In this document: positions 20,075-28,630 of the stretch, piece after piece
How the letters are laid out: every line of letters starts with the position of its first letter
How positions within the stretch are numbered: position 1 is the stretch's first letter
Source of the DNA: Planctomycetota bacterium
GTDB lineage: Bacteria > Planctomycetota > UBA1135 > GCA-002686595
Length of the DNA stretch: 64,000 bases
Assembly (NCBI GenBank): GCA_002686265.1
Contig: NZBA01000036.1
Span: 1-64,000 of the forward strand
Direction of reading: 5' to 3'
The notes under the pieces: model-generated
Databases searched by the model: none
Told to the model about the DNA's origin: nothing
What the model saw: only the letters and a program-made list of their open reading frames with translations
Position numbers and translations under genes: made by a program

Positions 20075-21579
20075 CGGGGGGGGGCGTCTCCGTCGCCGGG
20101 CGCCGTCGCGGGCCCCGTGGATCTGACGCGTTCCAGGGGCCAGCCCGGGCCGGGCAGGGAGGGGGCCATCCACTCTAGGCTCTCGCCCGCCGCCGATCTC
20201 CAGCGCACCAGGCCGAAAAGAAGGGATGTCTCCCGCACCGCCCGGCCCGCGCGGCGGTAGTCGCGGCGGGCCCACAAGCCGGCCAGGGAGCGGCGGTCCT
20301 CGTCGGCGTCCTTCTCGCGCCGCCAGAGCCCGAGCAGGGAGCGCTCGCGCAGGTGCTCCCCGCGCTCCTCGCGGGCGAAGACCGTCCACAGCCAGGAGTA
20401 GTGGCGCTCGAGTTGGGGCATGTGCCAGAGCGGGCTGAGGGCCGGGAAGGAGAAGCGGCTTCCCTCGCTCCCGCGCTGGCTCTGGTAGAGGGGCCAGACC
20501 TTCTCGGTCCGCTGCTCACCGCCGTCGGCGCGCTTGACGTGATCGCCGTCGTAGAAGGGCGTGACGCGCAGGGCGTTGCGCGTGTGGTCGAGGTAGGTCT
20601 CCTCGCGAGAGTTGACGAAGGGCCACAGCCACCAGGTCGAGGTCATGCCGTCACCCTCGAAGCGTGACCAGAGCGGCCACAGGCGCGTGCGCTTCGCCGC
20701 CTTGCTCGTCCCCGGTCGCTGCACTCGAACCAGGGGCCACACGTCCCAGGATCGGAAGCCGCTGCGCGGATCGCGCGCGTATCCGAAGAAGGGCCACAGG
20801 ACGGTCGTGGCCTCGAAGCTCCCCTGACGCGCGCGTCCGAAGAAGGGGAACACCGACCAGCGCGAGCGCCGCCGCTCGGGGGGCAGGGAGAGCTTGTCGC
20901 GCTCGAAGCTCACGAAGGGCCAGAGGAAGAACCAACGATCGTAGTTGCCCTCCAGGTGCGCGTGTCCGGCGAGAGGCCAGACGCGCCAGCCCTCGGCGCC
21001 CTCGCCGGAGAGGAAGCGGAAGAAGGGAAACAGGAAGTGGTGCGCGACGCGCCCGTCGCGCTCGGTTCGCATGTAGAGCGGCCAGAGCGCGAAGTCGATC
21101 TTGTCGAAGGTCAGCAGCTTCTCGACTCGTCCGGCCACCGGCAGCCAGGCGCGCACCGTGCGACCGTCGGGGAAGCTGGCGAAGTAGACCAGCGGGAAGC
21201 CGAAGTAGGACCAGGTGCGCGTGCCGTCGGCGTGGGTCCGGCGCTGGTACTGGCCGAACGGAAGCAGGCGCGAGAGCTGCTCGTCGGGCGTGATCGAGAC
21301 CAGACCGAGGGGCGCGAGGAACTCCGTCTTCCGGCGTCCCTCGCCCGGGTGGGAGTGGAGGAACAGCGGGCGCAAGCCGAACTCGGTGATCTCACCGCCG
21401 GGGGCGTCGCGCTGCAGGACGAACGCTCCGCCGGCGGCCTCGATCTGCTCACCCCCGCCCGCCGTGGAGAGCTGGGTGAACAGCGGCGCCACGTGGCGGT
21501 CCGTCGCGTAGCTCGCACAGCCCGCCGCGAGGAAGCCGGCGAGCGCCAGGGAGCCGACCATGGGGCGGAGTGGACGCAT
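20071..21579 (-). CDS. Putative WP-repeat lipoprotein, first gene of the mla-like operon
   Basis: Lipobox GFLAAGC; about 12-15 degenerate (L/V)(W/F)P(L/F) repeats every 17-24 aa; stop overlaps the mlaE start. Confidence 0.8.
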   Translation of the reverse strand: MRPLRPMVGSLALAGFLAAGCASYATDRHVAPLFTQLSTAGGGEQIEAAGGAFVLQRDAPGGEITEFGLRPLFLHSHPGEGRRKTEFLAPLGLVSITPDEQLSRLLPFGQYQRRTHADGTRTWSYFGFPLVYFASFPDGRTVRAWLPVAGRVEKLLTFDKIDFALWPLYMRTERDGRVAHHFLFPFFRFLSGEGAEGWRVWPLAGHAHLEGNYDRWFFLWPFVSFERDKLSLPPERRRSRWSVFPFFGRARQGSFEATTVLWPFFGYARDPRSGFRSWDVWPLVRVQRPGTSKAAKRTRLWPLWSRFEGDGMTSTWWLWPFVNSREETYLDHTRNALRVTPFYDGDHVKRADGGEQRTEKVWPLYQSQRGSEGSRFSFPALSPLWHMPQLERHYSWLWTVFAREERGEHLRERSLLGLWRREKDADEDRRSLAGLWARRDYRRAGRAVRETSLLFGLVRWRSAAGESLEWMAPSLPGPGWPLERVRSTGPATAPGDGDAPPR

Positions 21580-21587
21580 GGCGCCGC

Positions 21588-21615
21588 ATTGTGGATGCGC
21601 TCCGATGCGTTGCAA
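21588..21615 (-). promoter_or_regulatory. Candidate sigma70-like promoter of the WP-repeat/mla operon, predicted leaderless
   Basis: Minus strand TTGCAA (21615-21610) - 16 nt - CACAAT (21593-21588), then 8 nt and ATG. Confidence 0.5.
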
Positions 21616-21682
21616 GCTCCGAGCGTTGCATGCTGCGCGGCGGGCCTGTTAGCTTCCGCCCGCGGCGAGAGAGGCCGCGTCC

Positions 21683-22681
21683 ATGAGCACCTACCTGAGC
21701 GGCATCCAGCCCAGTGGCATGCAGCACCTGGGCAACTACTTCGGGGCCATCCGCGGGCACATCGAGGCTCAGCGGGAGGGTGGCGAGCACTTCTACTTCA
21801 TCGCCGACTACCACGCGCTGACCACCAGTCGTGATCCGGAGGCCCTGCGCGAGCGCGTGCGCGAGACCGCCATCACCTACCTCGCCCTGGGCCTCGATCC
21901 CGAGCGCGCGACCCTCTTCCGCCACAGCGATGTGCCGGAGGTTTGCGAGCTCGCCTGGCTGCTCGCCTGCGTGACCGGCATGGGCCTGCTCGAGCGCGCG
22001 CACTCCTACAAGGACAAGAAGGCCAAGGGCATCCAGGCCACCGTCGGCTTGTTCACCTACCCGGTCCTGATGGCGGCCGACATCCTGGCCTATGAATCCG
22101 ACCGTGTGCCGGTCGGCACAGACCAGCTGCAGCACGTCGAGATGGCCCAGGACATGGCCGGCTACTTCAACCATGCCTACGGCGAGGTTTTTCGGCGGCC
22201 CGAGCCCGTGCTGCCCGAGGAGGGGCGCTTCGCGCGCGTCGTCGGCCTAGACGGCGAGAAGATGTCCAAGAGCAACGAGAACGGCATCTGGATCTTCGAG
22301 AGCGGCAAGCCCCTCGCCAAGCGCATCGGGCGCATCGTGACCGACAGCCGCGCACCGGCCGAGCCCAAGGACCCCGAGGAACTGCTGCCGTTTTGCTTCC
22401 TCGAGCTGTTCCTCGACTCCGACGAGCTCGAGGACTGGCGCGCGCGGACGCGCGAGGGCGGCGAAGGTGCCCCCGGCTACGGCCACATGAAGGCGCGCAT
22501 CGTCGAGGCCGTCGAGGAGACCTTCGCGCCCGCCCGAGTCCGGCGCGAGGAGCTGCTGGCCGATCCGGGCGAGGTCGACCGCATCCTCGCCCGCGGCGCC
22601 GAGAAGGCGCGCGCCATCGCCGTCGGCGTGCGAGACCGCGCCCTTGCCGCCTGCGGCCTCCGCAACCCGCTCCCCCGCTGA
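21683..22681 (+). CDS. trpS: Tryptophanyl-tRNA synthetase
   Basis: SGIQPSGMQHLGNYFGAI (HIGH-like), YPVLMAADILAYESDRVPVGTDQLQHVEMAQDMA, GEKMSKSNENGI. Confidence 0.95.
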   Translation: MSTYLSGIQPSGMQHLGNYFGAIRGHIEAQREGGEHFYFIADYHALTTSRDPEALRERVRETAITYLALGLDPERATLFRHSDVPEVCELAWLLACVTGMGLLERAHSYKDKKAKGIQATVGLFTYPVLMAADILAYESDRVPVGTDQLQHVEMAQDMAGYFNHAYGEVFRRPEPVLPEEGRFARVVGLDGEKMSKSNENGIWIFESGKPLAKRIGRIVTDSRAPAEPKDPEELLPFCFLELFLDSDELEDWRARTREGGEGAPGYGHMKARIVEAVEETFAPARVRREELLADPGEVDRILARGAEKARAIAVGVRDRALAACGLRNPLPR

Positions 22682-22683
22682 TC

Positions 22684-23172
22684 ATGACCGCCCCCGGCTT
22701 CCCCCGCCACGTTCCGGCGCTCGCCCTCGTCTGGCTCGCGGCCTGCGGCGCTCCCCGGAGCGCCGAGTCCTCTGTCGAGCCCATCGCGGACGCGCCGGCG
22801 CGCGGCTGGACGAGCACCTTCTCCGAGCCCGCCGTCTTGATCGCCGACGAGGTCCGCGTCGAGGGTCCGCGCGGCCTGCTCGACCACTTCGCGGTGCGCA
22901 TCGAGGAGCGCGCTCACGAACGCACGGAGAAGACCACGCCCGCCGGCTACCTGCAGCGCTTCGACGTGCGCTCCGACGGAGTCCAGACCGAGATCCGCGC
23001 CTGGCTCGACGACCTCGAGATCGTCGCTCTGCGCTCCCTGACCGCCTTGGAGCGGCCGGGCGAGGTGGACGTCTCGGTCCTCGCCCGCGGCGACGCCTTC
23101 TGGAAGAGCGTCGCCGACGGCCGGGAGCGCCGCGGCGGGGTCCTACGCCTGTCGGGCGAGTTGGAGCGCTGA
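22684..23172 (+). CDS. Hypothetical lipoprotein
   Basis: Signal peptide ending LVWLAACG; starts 2 nt after the trpS stop; no family recognised. Confidence 0.65.
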   Translation: MTAPGFPRHVPALALVWLAACGAPRSAESSVEPIADAPARGWTSTFSEPAVLIADEVRVEGPRGLLDHFAVRIEERAHERTEKTTPAGYLQRFDVRSDGVQTEIRAWLDDLEIVALRSLTALERPGEVDVSVLARGDAFWKSVADGRERRGGVLRLSGELER

Positions 23173-23175
23173 GCC

Positions 23176-24285
23176 GTGGCCCCTCGCGAGCGTCGCTCGC
23201 TTCCCGCGGTCCTCTCGGGCGCGCCGCTGCTCGCGGCCCTGCTGCTCGTCGGCCCCGCGGCCTGCCGTTCTTCAGGACCCTCGATCCCCCTCGCTCCGAT
23301 CGCCGAGCCGGGGCCCTACGACCGGCTCGCTCCGGGCGCCGCCGAGCGCCTCGCGGCGGCCGTGCGCGATCTGGAGGCGGGGCTGGCGGGCGCGGCGTAC
23401 GAGCCCCTGGAGACCCTCGCTCGCTCCCACCCGCGCAATGTCGTCGTCGGCCGCTGGCTGCAAGAGGCCGAATCCGCCCTGGTCGATCCCCAGGCCCCGG
23501 TCGCTGGTGAGCAGGAGGGCGCGGACGTCCTGCGCCGGGCTTGGCGCGGGCGGGCGGATGCCGACCCGAGCCCGACCGCCCTGATCCTCGCCGCGCGCCT
23601 CGAGGACGACCCGACCGCGGCCCTGCTGCTCCTCGAGCGCGCCCTGGAGTTGGACGGCGACTGCGCCTGGGCGCACTACGCCCAGGCGGCGGTCCACGCC
23701 CGTGCAGGGGACTGGGGAGCCGCGCGCTCCTCGGCCAGGGCCGCCCTCGAGCGCGAACCGGGGCACCTCGCCACCCTGCGTCTGTGGGCCTGGCTCGAGG
23801 GCCACACGGCCCGCCGAGCGGGCGCGATCGTCGTCCTGGGCTCCTGGTTGGAGCGGGCCGCCCTCGACCCGGGCACCTCCCCCGGTCAGCTCTTCGAGGG
23901 GCGCTTGGACCTGGCGCTTCTGCTGCTCGAGGAGGACCGCGCGCAGGAGGCGCGCGAGGTCTTGGACGTGCTCTCGGCCGAGGGCGAGTCGGAGGCGCGG
24001 CGCCTGGCGGCCTTGGCGGTCGCCGAGGTGATGCTGGGCGATCCCCTCGCGGCGCGGGCCGCCGCCGACCAGGCTCAGGAAGCGGATCGGAGCGCTCTCC
24101 TTCCGGCGGCCCAGGAGGCCCTGCTCGAGGAGTTCTGGCTCCGGAACGTCGAGCGCGCGCGGGAGAGTTGGCGCAGGGTGCTCGTGCTCTCGGGCAGTCG
24201 AGCGGACTTGGGCTCGCTGATGCAACGCCTGCGCGCCCAGGTGCACCTCGGGCGCCTTCCGCGAGCGGTCGAGGAAGGCGAGTGA
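23176..24285 (+). CDS. Hypothetical lipoprotein with TPR-like helical repeats
   Basis: Signal [13 protein letters not shown]; Ala/Leu-rich repeats such as [49 protein letters not shown] start. Confidence 0.65.
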   Translation: MAPRERRSLPAVLSGAPLLAALLLVGPAACRSSGPSIPLAPIAEPGPYDRLAPGAAERLAAAVRDLEAGLAGAAYEPLETLARSHPRNVVVGRWLQEAESALVDPQAPVAGEQEGADVLRRAWRGRADADPSPTALILAARLEDDPTAALLLLERALELDGDCAWAHYAQAAVHARAGDWGAARSSARAALEREPGHLATLRLWAWLEGHTARRAGAIVVLGSWLERAALDPGTSPGQLFEGRLDLALLLLEEDRAQEAREVLDVLSAEGESEARRLAALAVAEVMLGDPLAARAAADQAQEADRSALLPAAQEALLEEFWLRNVERARESWRRVLVLSGSRADLGSLMQRLRAQVHLGRLPRAVEEGE

Positions 24286-24740
24286 AGGTCGTCCTCCAGC
24301 GCGTCAGCTCGGCGCGCGTGGTCGTCGATGGGGAGACGACCGGCGCGGTGGGGAAGGGCCTGCTGCTCCTGCTCGGCGTCCTGCGCGGCGACGGCGAGGC
24401 CGACGTCGCGCGCCTGGCCGAGCGCGTCGCGCGCTACCGCGTCTTCCGCGACGACGAGGGGCGCATGAACCTCTCCGCCCTCGACCTGGGGGCCGGGATG
24501 CTGGTCGTCAGCCAGTTCACCTTGGCGGCTGACGGCCGCAAGGGACGCCGCCCCTCCTTCGAGCGCGCCGCGCCGCCCGAGATCGCCCAGCCGCTCTACG
24601 AGCGCTTCGTGGACCACTTGCGCGGGTTGGGGCTCGAGTGTGCCACCGGGCGCTTCGGCGCGCTGATGCGCGTCGAGCTGGTGAACGACGGGCCGGTGAC
24701 CTTCGTCCTCGAGGAGCCCCACCCCGCCCCGCGGCCTTGA
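24282..24740 (+). CDS. dtd: D-aminoacyl-tRNA deacylase
   Basis: [79 protein letters not shown]. Confidence 0.95.
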   Translation: MKVVLQRVSSARVVVDGETTGAVGKGLLLLLGVLRGDGEADVARLAERVARYRVFRDDEGRMNLSALDLGAGMLVVSQFTLAADGRKGRRPSFERAAPPEIAQPLYERFVDHLRGLGLECATGRFGALMRVELVNDGPVTFVLEEPHPAPRP

Positions 24741-24842
24741 AGAGCCGTGCTCGCCGAGAGCCCGCGCGCGACGACGGGAACGGGCCACCCCGCTTTGCGG
24801 CCCCGAGCGGCCGCGACCCTCTCGCCGGTCACAAGTTCTTGC

Positions 24843-24871
24843 TTGACGGGAAGATAGTGCGGTTCGACAAT
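24843..24871 (+). promoter_or_regulatory. Candidate sigma70-like promoter for the HU-family gene
   Basis: TTGACG (24843-24848) - 17 nt - GACAAT (24866-24871), about 48 nt before the ATG. Confidence 0.6.
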
Positions 24872-24919
24872 CCGCATCCGTTCCGGGGACCATCCTCCCT
24901 GCGGACGATTCCCCATCCC

Positions 24920-25405
24920 ATGAACGAGCAGAGCGAGAAGCCCGCCGACCGTAAGACGACGGTCACGAAAAAAGAGCTGATCCACCGCATCTCCGACGAT
25001 ACGGGCCTGACGAAGGTCGTGGTCAAGGATGTCCTGCAGCGTTTCCTCGACGAGATCATCAGCGAGCTCTCCGAGGGGAATCGACTCGAGTTCCGGGAGT
25101 TCGGCGTGTTCGAAGTGCGCCAGCGCTCGGCGCGCAGAGCTCAGAATCCGCGCACGCTCGAGAAGGTCGACGTGCAGGCCAAGCGTGTGGTGAAGTTCAA
25201 GGTCGGGCGCCTGATGCGCGAGCGCGTGGCCGGAGAGTGCCCCGCGCCCGAGCGCAACGACCCGTCCCGCGCGGAGGGTCGGCACGCGCGGCGAGCCGCG
25301 CCCGCCCCGACCAGCCGAGCCAGCTCCACGCCCGCTCCGCCGCCGCCCGCGCCCGCTTCCGAGCCCTCAGATGCGCCCCCCGCCTCGCCGGGATCGCCGT
25401 TCTAG
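24920..25405 (+). CDS. HU/IHF-family DNA-binding protein with Pro/Ala/Ser-rich C-terminal tail
   Basis: TKKELIHRISDDTGLTKVVVKDVLQRFLDEIISELSEGNRLEFREFGVFEVRQRSARRAQNPRT. Confidence 0.9.
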   Translation: MNEQSEKPADRKTTVTKKELIHRISDDTGLTKVVVKDVLQRFLDEIISELSEGNRLEFREFGVFEVRQRSARRAQNPRTLEKVDVQAKRVVKFKVGRLMRERVAGECPAPERNDPSRAEGRHARRAAPAPTSRASSTPAPPPPAPASEPSDAPPASPGSPF

Positions 25406-25423
25406 CAACCCGTCGGGACTCGC

Positions 25424-26602
25424 TCAGGCCCGCTCGTTCGCCGCCGCCAGGGCCCGTGTCGCGTCCCCGATCAGGTCGTCGGCGTGCTCGATGCCCACCG
25501 ACAGGCGCACGAGCCCGTCAGCCAGCCCGGCGGCGCGGCGCTCGGCGGCGGGGATGGCGGCGTGCGTCATGCTCGTGGGCACCTCGACCAGGGACTCGAC
25601 TCCGCCCAGGGACTCGGCCAGGGTGAAGATGCGCGTCGCCACGGCGAAGGCGTCGGCCGCCGCGACGCCGCCGGCGAGCTCGAAGGAGAGCATGCCGCCG
25701 AAGTCCGCCATCTGGCGCGCCGCCAGCTCGTGCTGGGGATGGCTCGCGAGGCCGGGGTAGATCACGCGCTCGACCGTCGGTTGGGCCTCGAGGAACTCCG
25801 CTAGCGCCCGAGCGTTGGCGCAGTGGCGGTCCATGCGCACCGGCAGGGTCTTGATGCCGCGCAGCACGAGGAAGCTCGAGAGGGCCTCGAGGCAGCCGCC
25901 GACGCTGTTCTGGAAGAAGGCCAGCTCCTCGCGCAAGGCCTCGTCTCGGCCGACGAGCGCCCCGGCGATGACGTCGGAGTGGCCGCCGAGGTACTTGCTC
26001 ATCGAGTGCACCACGATGTCGGCGCCGAGCTCGAGGGGCCGCTGCAGGTAGGGCGTGGCGAAGGTGTTGTCGACGACCGCGAGGGCGCCGCCGGCGTGGG
26101 CGATCTCCGCCACCGCGGCGACGTCGCACAGCCTGAGCAGCGGGTTGCTCGGCGTTTCGACGAAGACGAAGCGCGTCCGCTCGCGCATCGCCGAGCGCAC
26201 CGCGTCGGTGTCGGCGGCATCCACCAGTGTGAAGCCGATTCCGTAGCGCTCGAAGACCCTCTTGAAGATGCGGTAGGTGCCGCCGTAGAGGTCGTTGCCG
26301 CCGATGACGTGGTCGCCGGGGACGAGCTTGTCGAGCAGGGCGTTGGTGGCGGCCATCCCCGAGGCGAAGCACAGGCCCCATTCGCCGCCCTCGAGGGAGG
26401 CGACATTCTCCTCCAGGCACAGGCGCGTGGGGTTGGTCGTTCGCGAGTACTCATAGCCCTCACGCGGCGCGGCCGGCGCGTCCTGCTCGTAGGTCGTCGT
26501 CAAGTACACAGGCGGCATCACGGCGCCGTTGTGCGGGTCGGATTCCTGGCCGGCATGGATGGCGCGCGTCTCGAAGCGACCGTGGTCGTTGCGGATTCTC
26601 AT
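25424..26602 (-). CDS. metB: Cystathionine gamma-synthase/lyase-family PLP enzyme
   Basis: FETRAIHAGQESDPHNGAVMPPVYLTTTY, GYEYSRTTNPTR, PLP-lysine motif VHSMSKYLGGHSDVIAG. Confidence 0.9.
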   Translation of the reverse strand: MRIRNDHGRFETRAIHAGQESDPHNGAVMPPVYLTTTYEQDAPAAPREGYEYSRTTNPTRLCLEENVASLEGGEWGLCFASGMAATNALLDKLVPGDHVIGGNDLYGGTYRIFKRVFERYGIGFTLVDAADTDAVRSAMRERTRFVFVETPSNPLLRLCDVAAVAEIAHAGGALAVVDNTFATPYLQRPLELGADIVVHSMSKYLGGHSDVIAGALVGRDEALREELAFFQNSVGGCLEALSSFLVLRGIKTLPVRMDRHCANARALAEFLEAQPTVERVIYPGLASHPQHELAARQMADFGGMLSFELAGGVAAADAFAVATRIFTLAESLGGVESLVEVPTSMTHAAIPAAERRAAGLADGLVRLSVGIEHADDLIGDATRALAAANERA

Positions 26603-26900
26603 GATCGGTGGGGGCTGTGTTGCGTCGGGCGGGCGGCGAGTCTAGCCCGCGCTTGTCGCGAGCCTCCACGCCAGAACCCGCAATCCTCCGCTCCGCCGGC
26701 CCCGCGGGCGACCCCGTCGGGCCGTCGAGGAAGCCGACGATACGGGAGCCACCCCAGCGAGCGGGAGACCGGCGGAGCGGGGCGCTCGCGCACTCCGGCG
26801 TGGACGGTCACGGGGGGAGCGGGCGCGTTCGAGTCGCCCGCGAGGCTTCGCGCCCCGGCGATTGCGCTTTACGGCGTGAAGGCCCGCGAGGGAGGCACGC

Positions 26901-26906
26901 TAGAAT
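26901..26906 (+). promoter_or_regulatory. Candidate -10 element TAGAAT, 8 nt before the ATG of the following gene
   Basis: TAGAATcccggctcATG; no strong -35. Confidence 0.35.
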
Positions 26907-26914
26907 CCCGGCTC

Positions 26915-28630
26915 ATGGGCGCGGCCAAGGAAACGGAGGGAGCGCAGACCCTGCGGGCCGCCGTGGCCGTCTGCCTGCTGGGGTTGTTCTGGACGCTTCC
27001 GATGGGCAACGCCAGCGCCTGGGGCTGGGACGAGTCGATGCACTCGGAGTTGCCCGCCGTGCGCGTGCTGCTGGGCGCGACCTCTGGAGAGTGGCGCTCG
27101 GTCTCCGACGCCATCCACGGCTGCAACCAGTACCCCTTCGTTTGGCCGCTCTGCCTGGCCCTCGTGCAGGCGGTGTTCGGCGTGAGTGAGTTCGCCTGCC
27201 GCGTCGCCGGCACCTGGATCTGGTGCTTCGGCCTGCTCGGTCTGTTCGAGCTCACCCGCGCCGTCGTGGCGCGTCGGCGCGGAGGGGGGGCGGCCCGCCG
27301 CGGCGACGACCTGGCGCCCTGGCTCGCCTTGGGACTGGGCGCCCTCTCGCCCCTGCCGTTGGCCTACTCCGGCACGCTCTTCCTCGAGGTGCCCTTCGCC
27401 GCCGGCGCCGTCTGGGCCCTGCGCGCCTGGGTGCGCCGCGACGGAGGCGCGCGCCGCGACCTGGCCGCCGGGGCCTGGCTGGCCGTGGCCTTCTTCACCA
27501 AGTTCAACTACGGCCTGATGCTCGGAGCCGGCTGCGCGGCGGCCTGGATCCTCGAGGGAGGAGCGGCCCTGCGTGCGGGACGGGTCGGACCCTGGCTGAA
27601 GGCCGGCGCGGGCCTGGCCGCCGTCCCCGCCCTGGCCTTCGCCTGGTGGTTCCTCCTGCCGTTCCCCGAGGGTGCCGAGACCGCCGCGCGCCACCGGGCG
27701 GCCTTTGGCTCGTTCCTGGGCGGCAACCGCGACATGGTGCCGACCCCCGCGGGTGTCCGCATCTTGCATTGGGCCTGCTTCTTCTCTTTCAGCGCGCGCC
27801 TGCTGGCGGTGCAGCTCGCGGGCGTGATCGTCACCCTGCGCGGCGCCCTGCGCCCAGAGCTGCGCGTCCTGTGGCTCAGCCTGGCGGCGATGACGGTCCC
27901 CCTGTGGTCGCACCCCTTCCACCTCGACCGCTTCCTGATTCCCGCCGGCCCTGCCTTGTGGGCCTTGGCGGCCCTGGGCCTGGCGCGCCTGCTCCCCTCC
28001 GGCGCCCGATGGCGCGCCGTTTGCCTGGGGGGCGCGGCCGCGGCCGTGTTCTCCTACCCCGAGCACGACGCCCGAACCCTATCGCAGACCACGCGCCTGG
28101 CGGCGACCGCGCCCGCCGTGCGCGCCTTGCAGCTGGACACCTTCCGCGGCTGGCGGAACCTCACCGCCGGCCGGCCCCTACCGACAGCCGGTCTCGCCCG
28201 TGAGGAGCACGACGCCCTCAGCGACCTCGTGGCGAGCGAGGTGGCCGCGACCGAGCGCGTCGGCTGGCTGGGGCTCTCGTCGGGCTACTCGCCCGCCGCC
28301 ATCCATCTCGCCCTCCTGGAGCGCGGTGGTCCGCCCGAGCGCCTGCTGCGCGACGCGCACCGGACGATGGACGTGACCTTCGAGGGCGTCGACCCCGGTT
28401 GGGACGACGAGCGCCTCGCGGCCTGGGCCGCGGAGTTCGACGTCATCCTGTTCACCGATCCCCCGGACCTGCGCGCCCGCCGCGCACGCGCCTTCATCAG
28501 CGACTACCAGCGCCGCCTGGTGGCGAATCTCGGCTGGCCCCACGAGGTGCTGGGGAGCGTCGAGCTCTCGCGCCGCCGGCCCGAACCCCTCTCCGTGAAG
28601 GTCTACGCGTGCCGCCCGCCGATCCGCTGA
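26915..28630 (+). CDS. GT-C/GT39-like membrane glycosyltransferase
   Basis: Multiple TM helices, acidic first-loop motif WGWDESMHSELP typical of GT-C enzymes. Confidence 0.6.
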   Translation: MGAAKETEGAQTLRAAVAVCLLGLFWTLPMGNASAWGWDESMHSELPAVRVLLGATSGEWRSVSDAIHGCNQYPFVWPLCLALVQAVFGVSEFACRVAGTWIWCFGLLGLFELTRAVVARRRGGGAARRGDDLAPWLALGLGALSPLPLAYSGTLFLEVPFAAGAVWALRAWVRRDGGARRDLAAGAWLAVAFFTKFNYGLMLGAGCAAAWILEGGAALRAGRVGPWLKAGAGLAAVPALAFAWWFLLPFPEGAETAARHRAAFGSFLGGNRDMVPTPAGVRILHWACFFSFSARLLAVQLAGVIVTLRGALRPELRVLWLSLAAMTVPLWSHPFHLDRFLIPAGPALWALAALGLARLLPSGARWRAVCLGGAAAAVFSYPEHDARTLSQTTRLAATAPAVRALQLDTFRGWRNLTAGRPLPTAGLAREEHDALSDLVASEVAATERVGWLGLSSGYSPAAIHLALLERGGPPERLLRDAHRTMDVTFEGVDPGWDDERLAAWAAEFDVILFTDPPDLRARRARAFISDYQRRLVANLGWPHEVLGSVELSRRRPEPLSVKVYACRPPIR

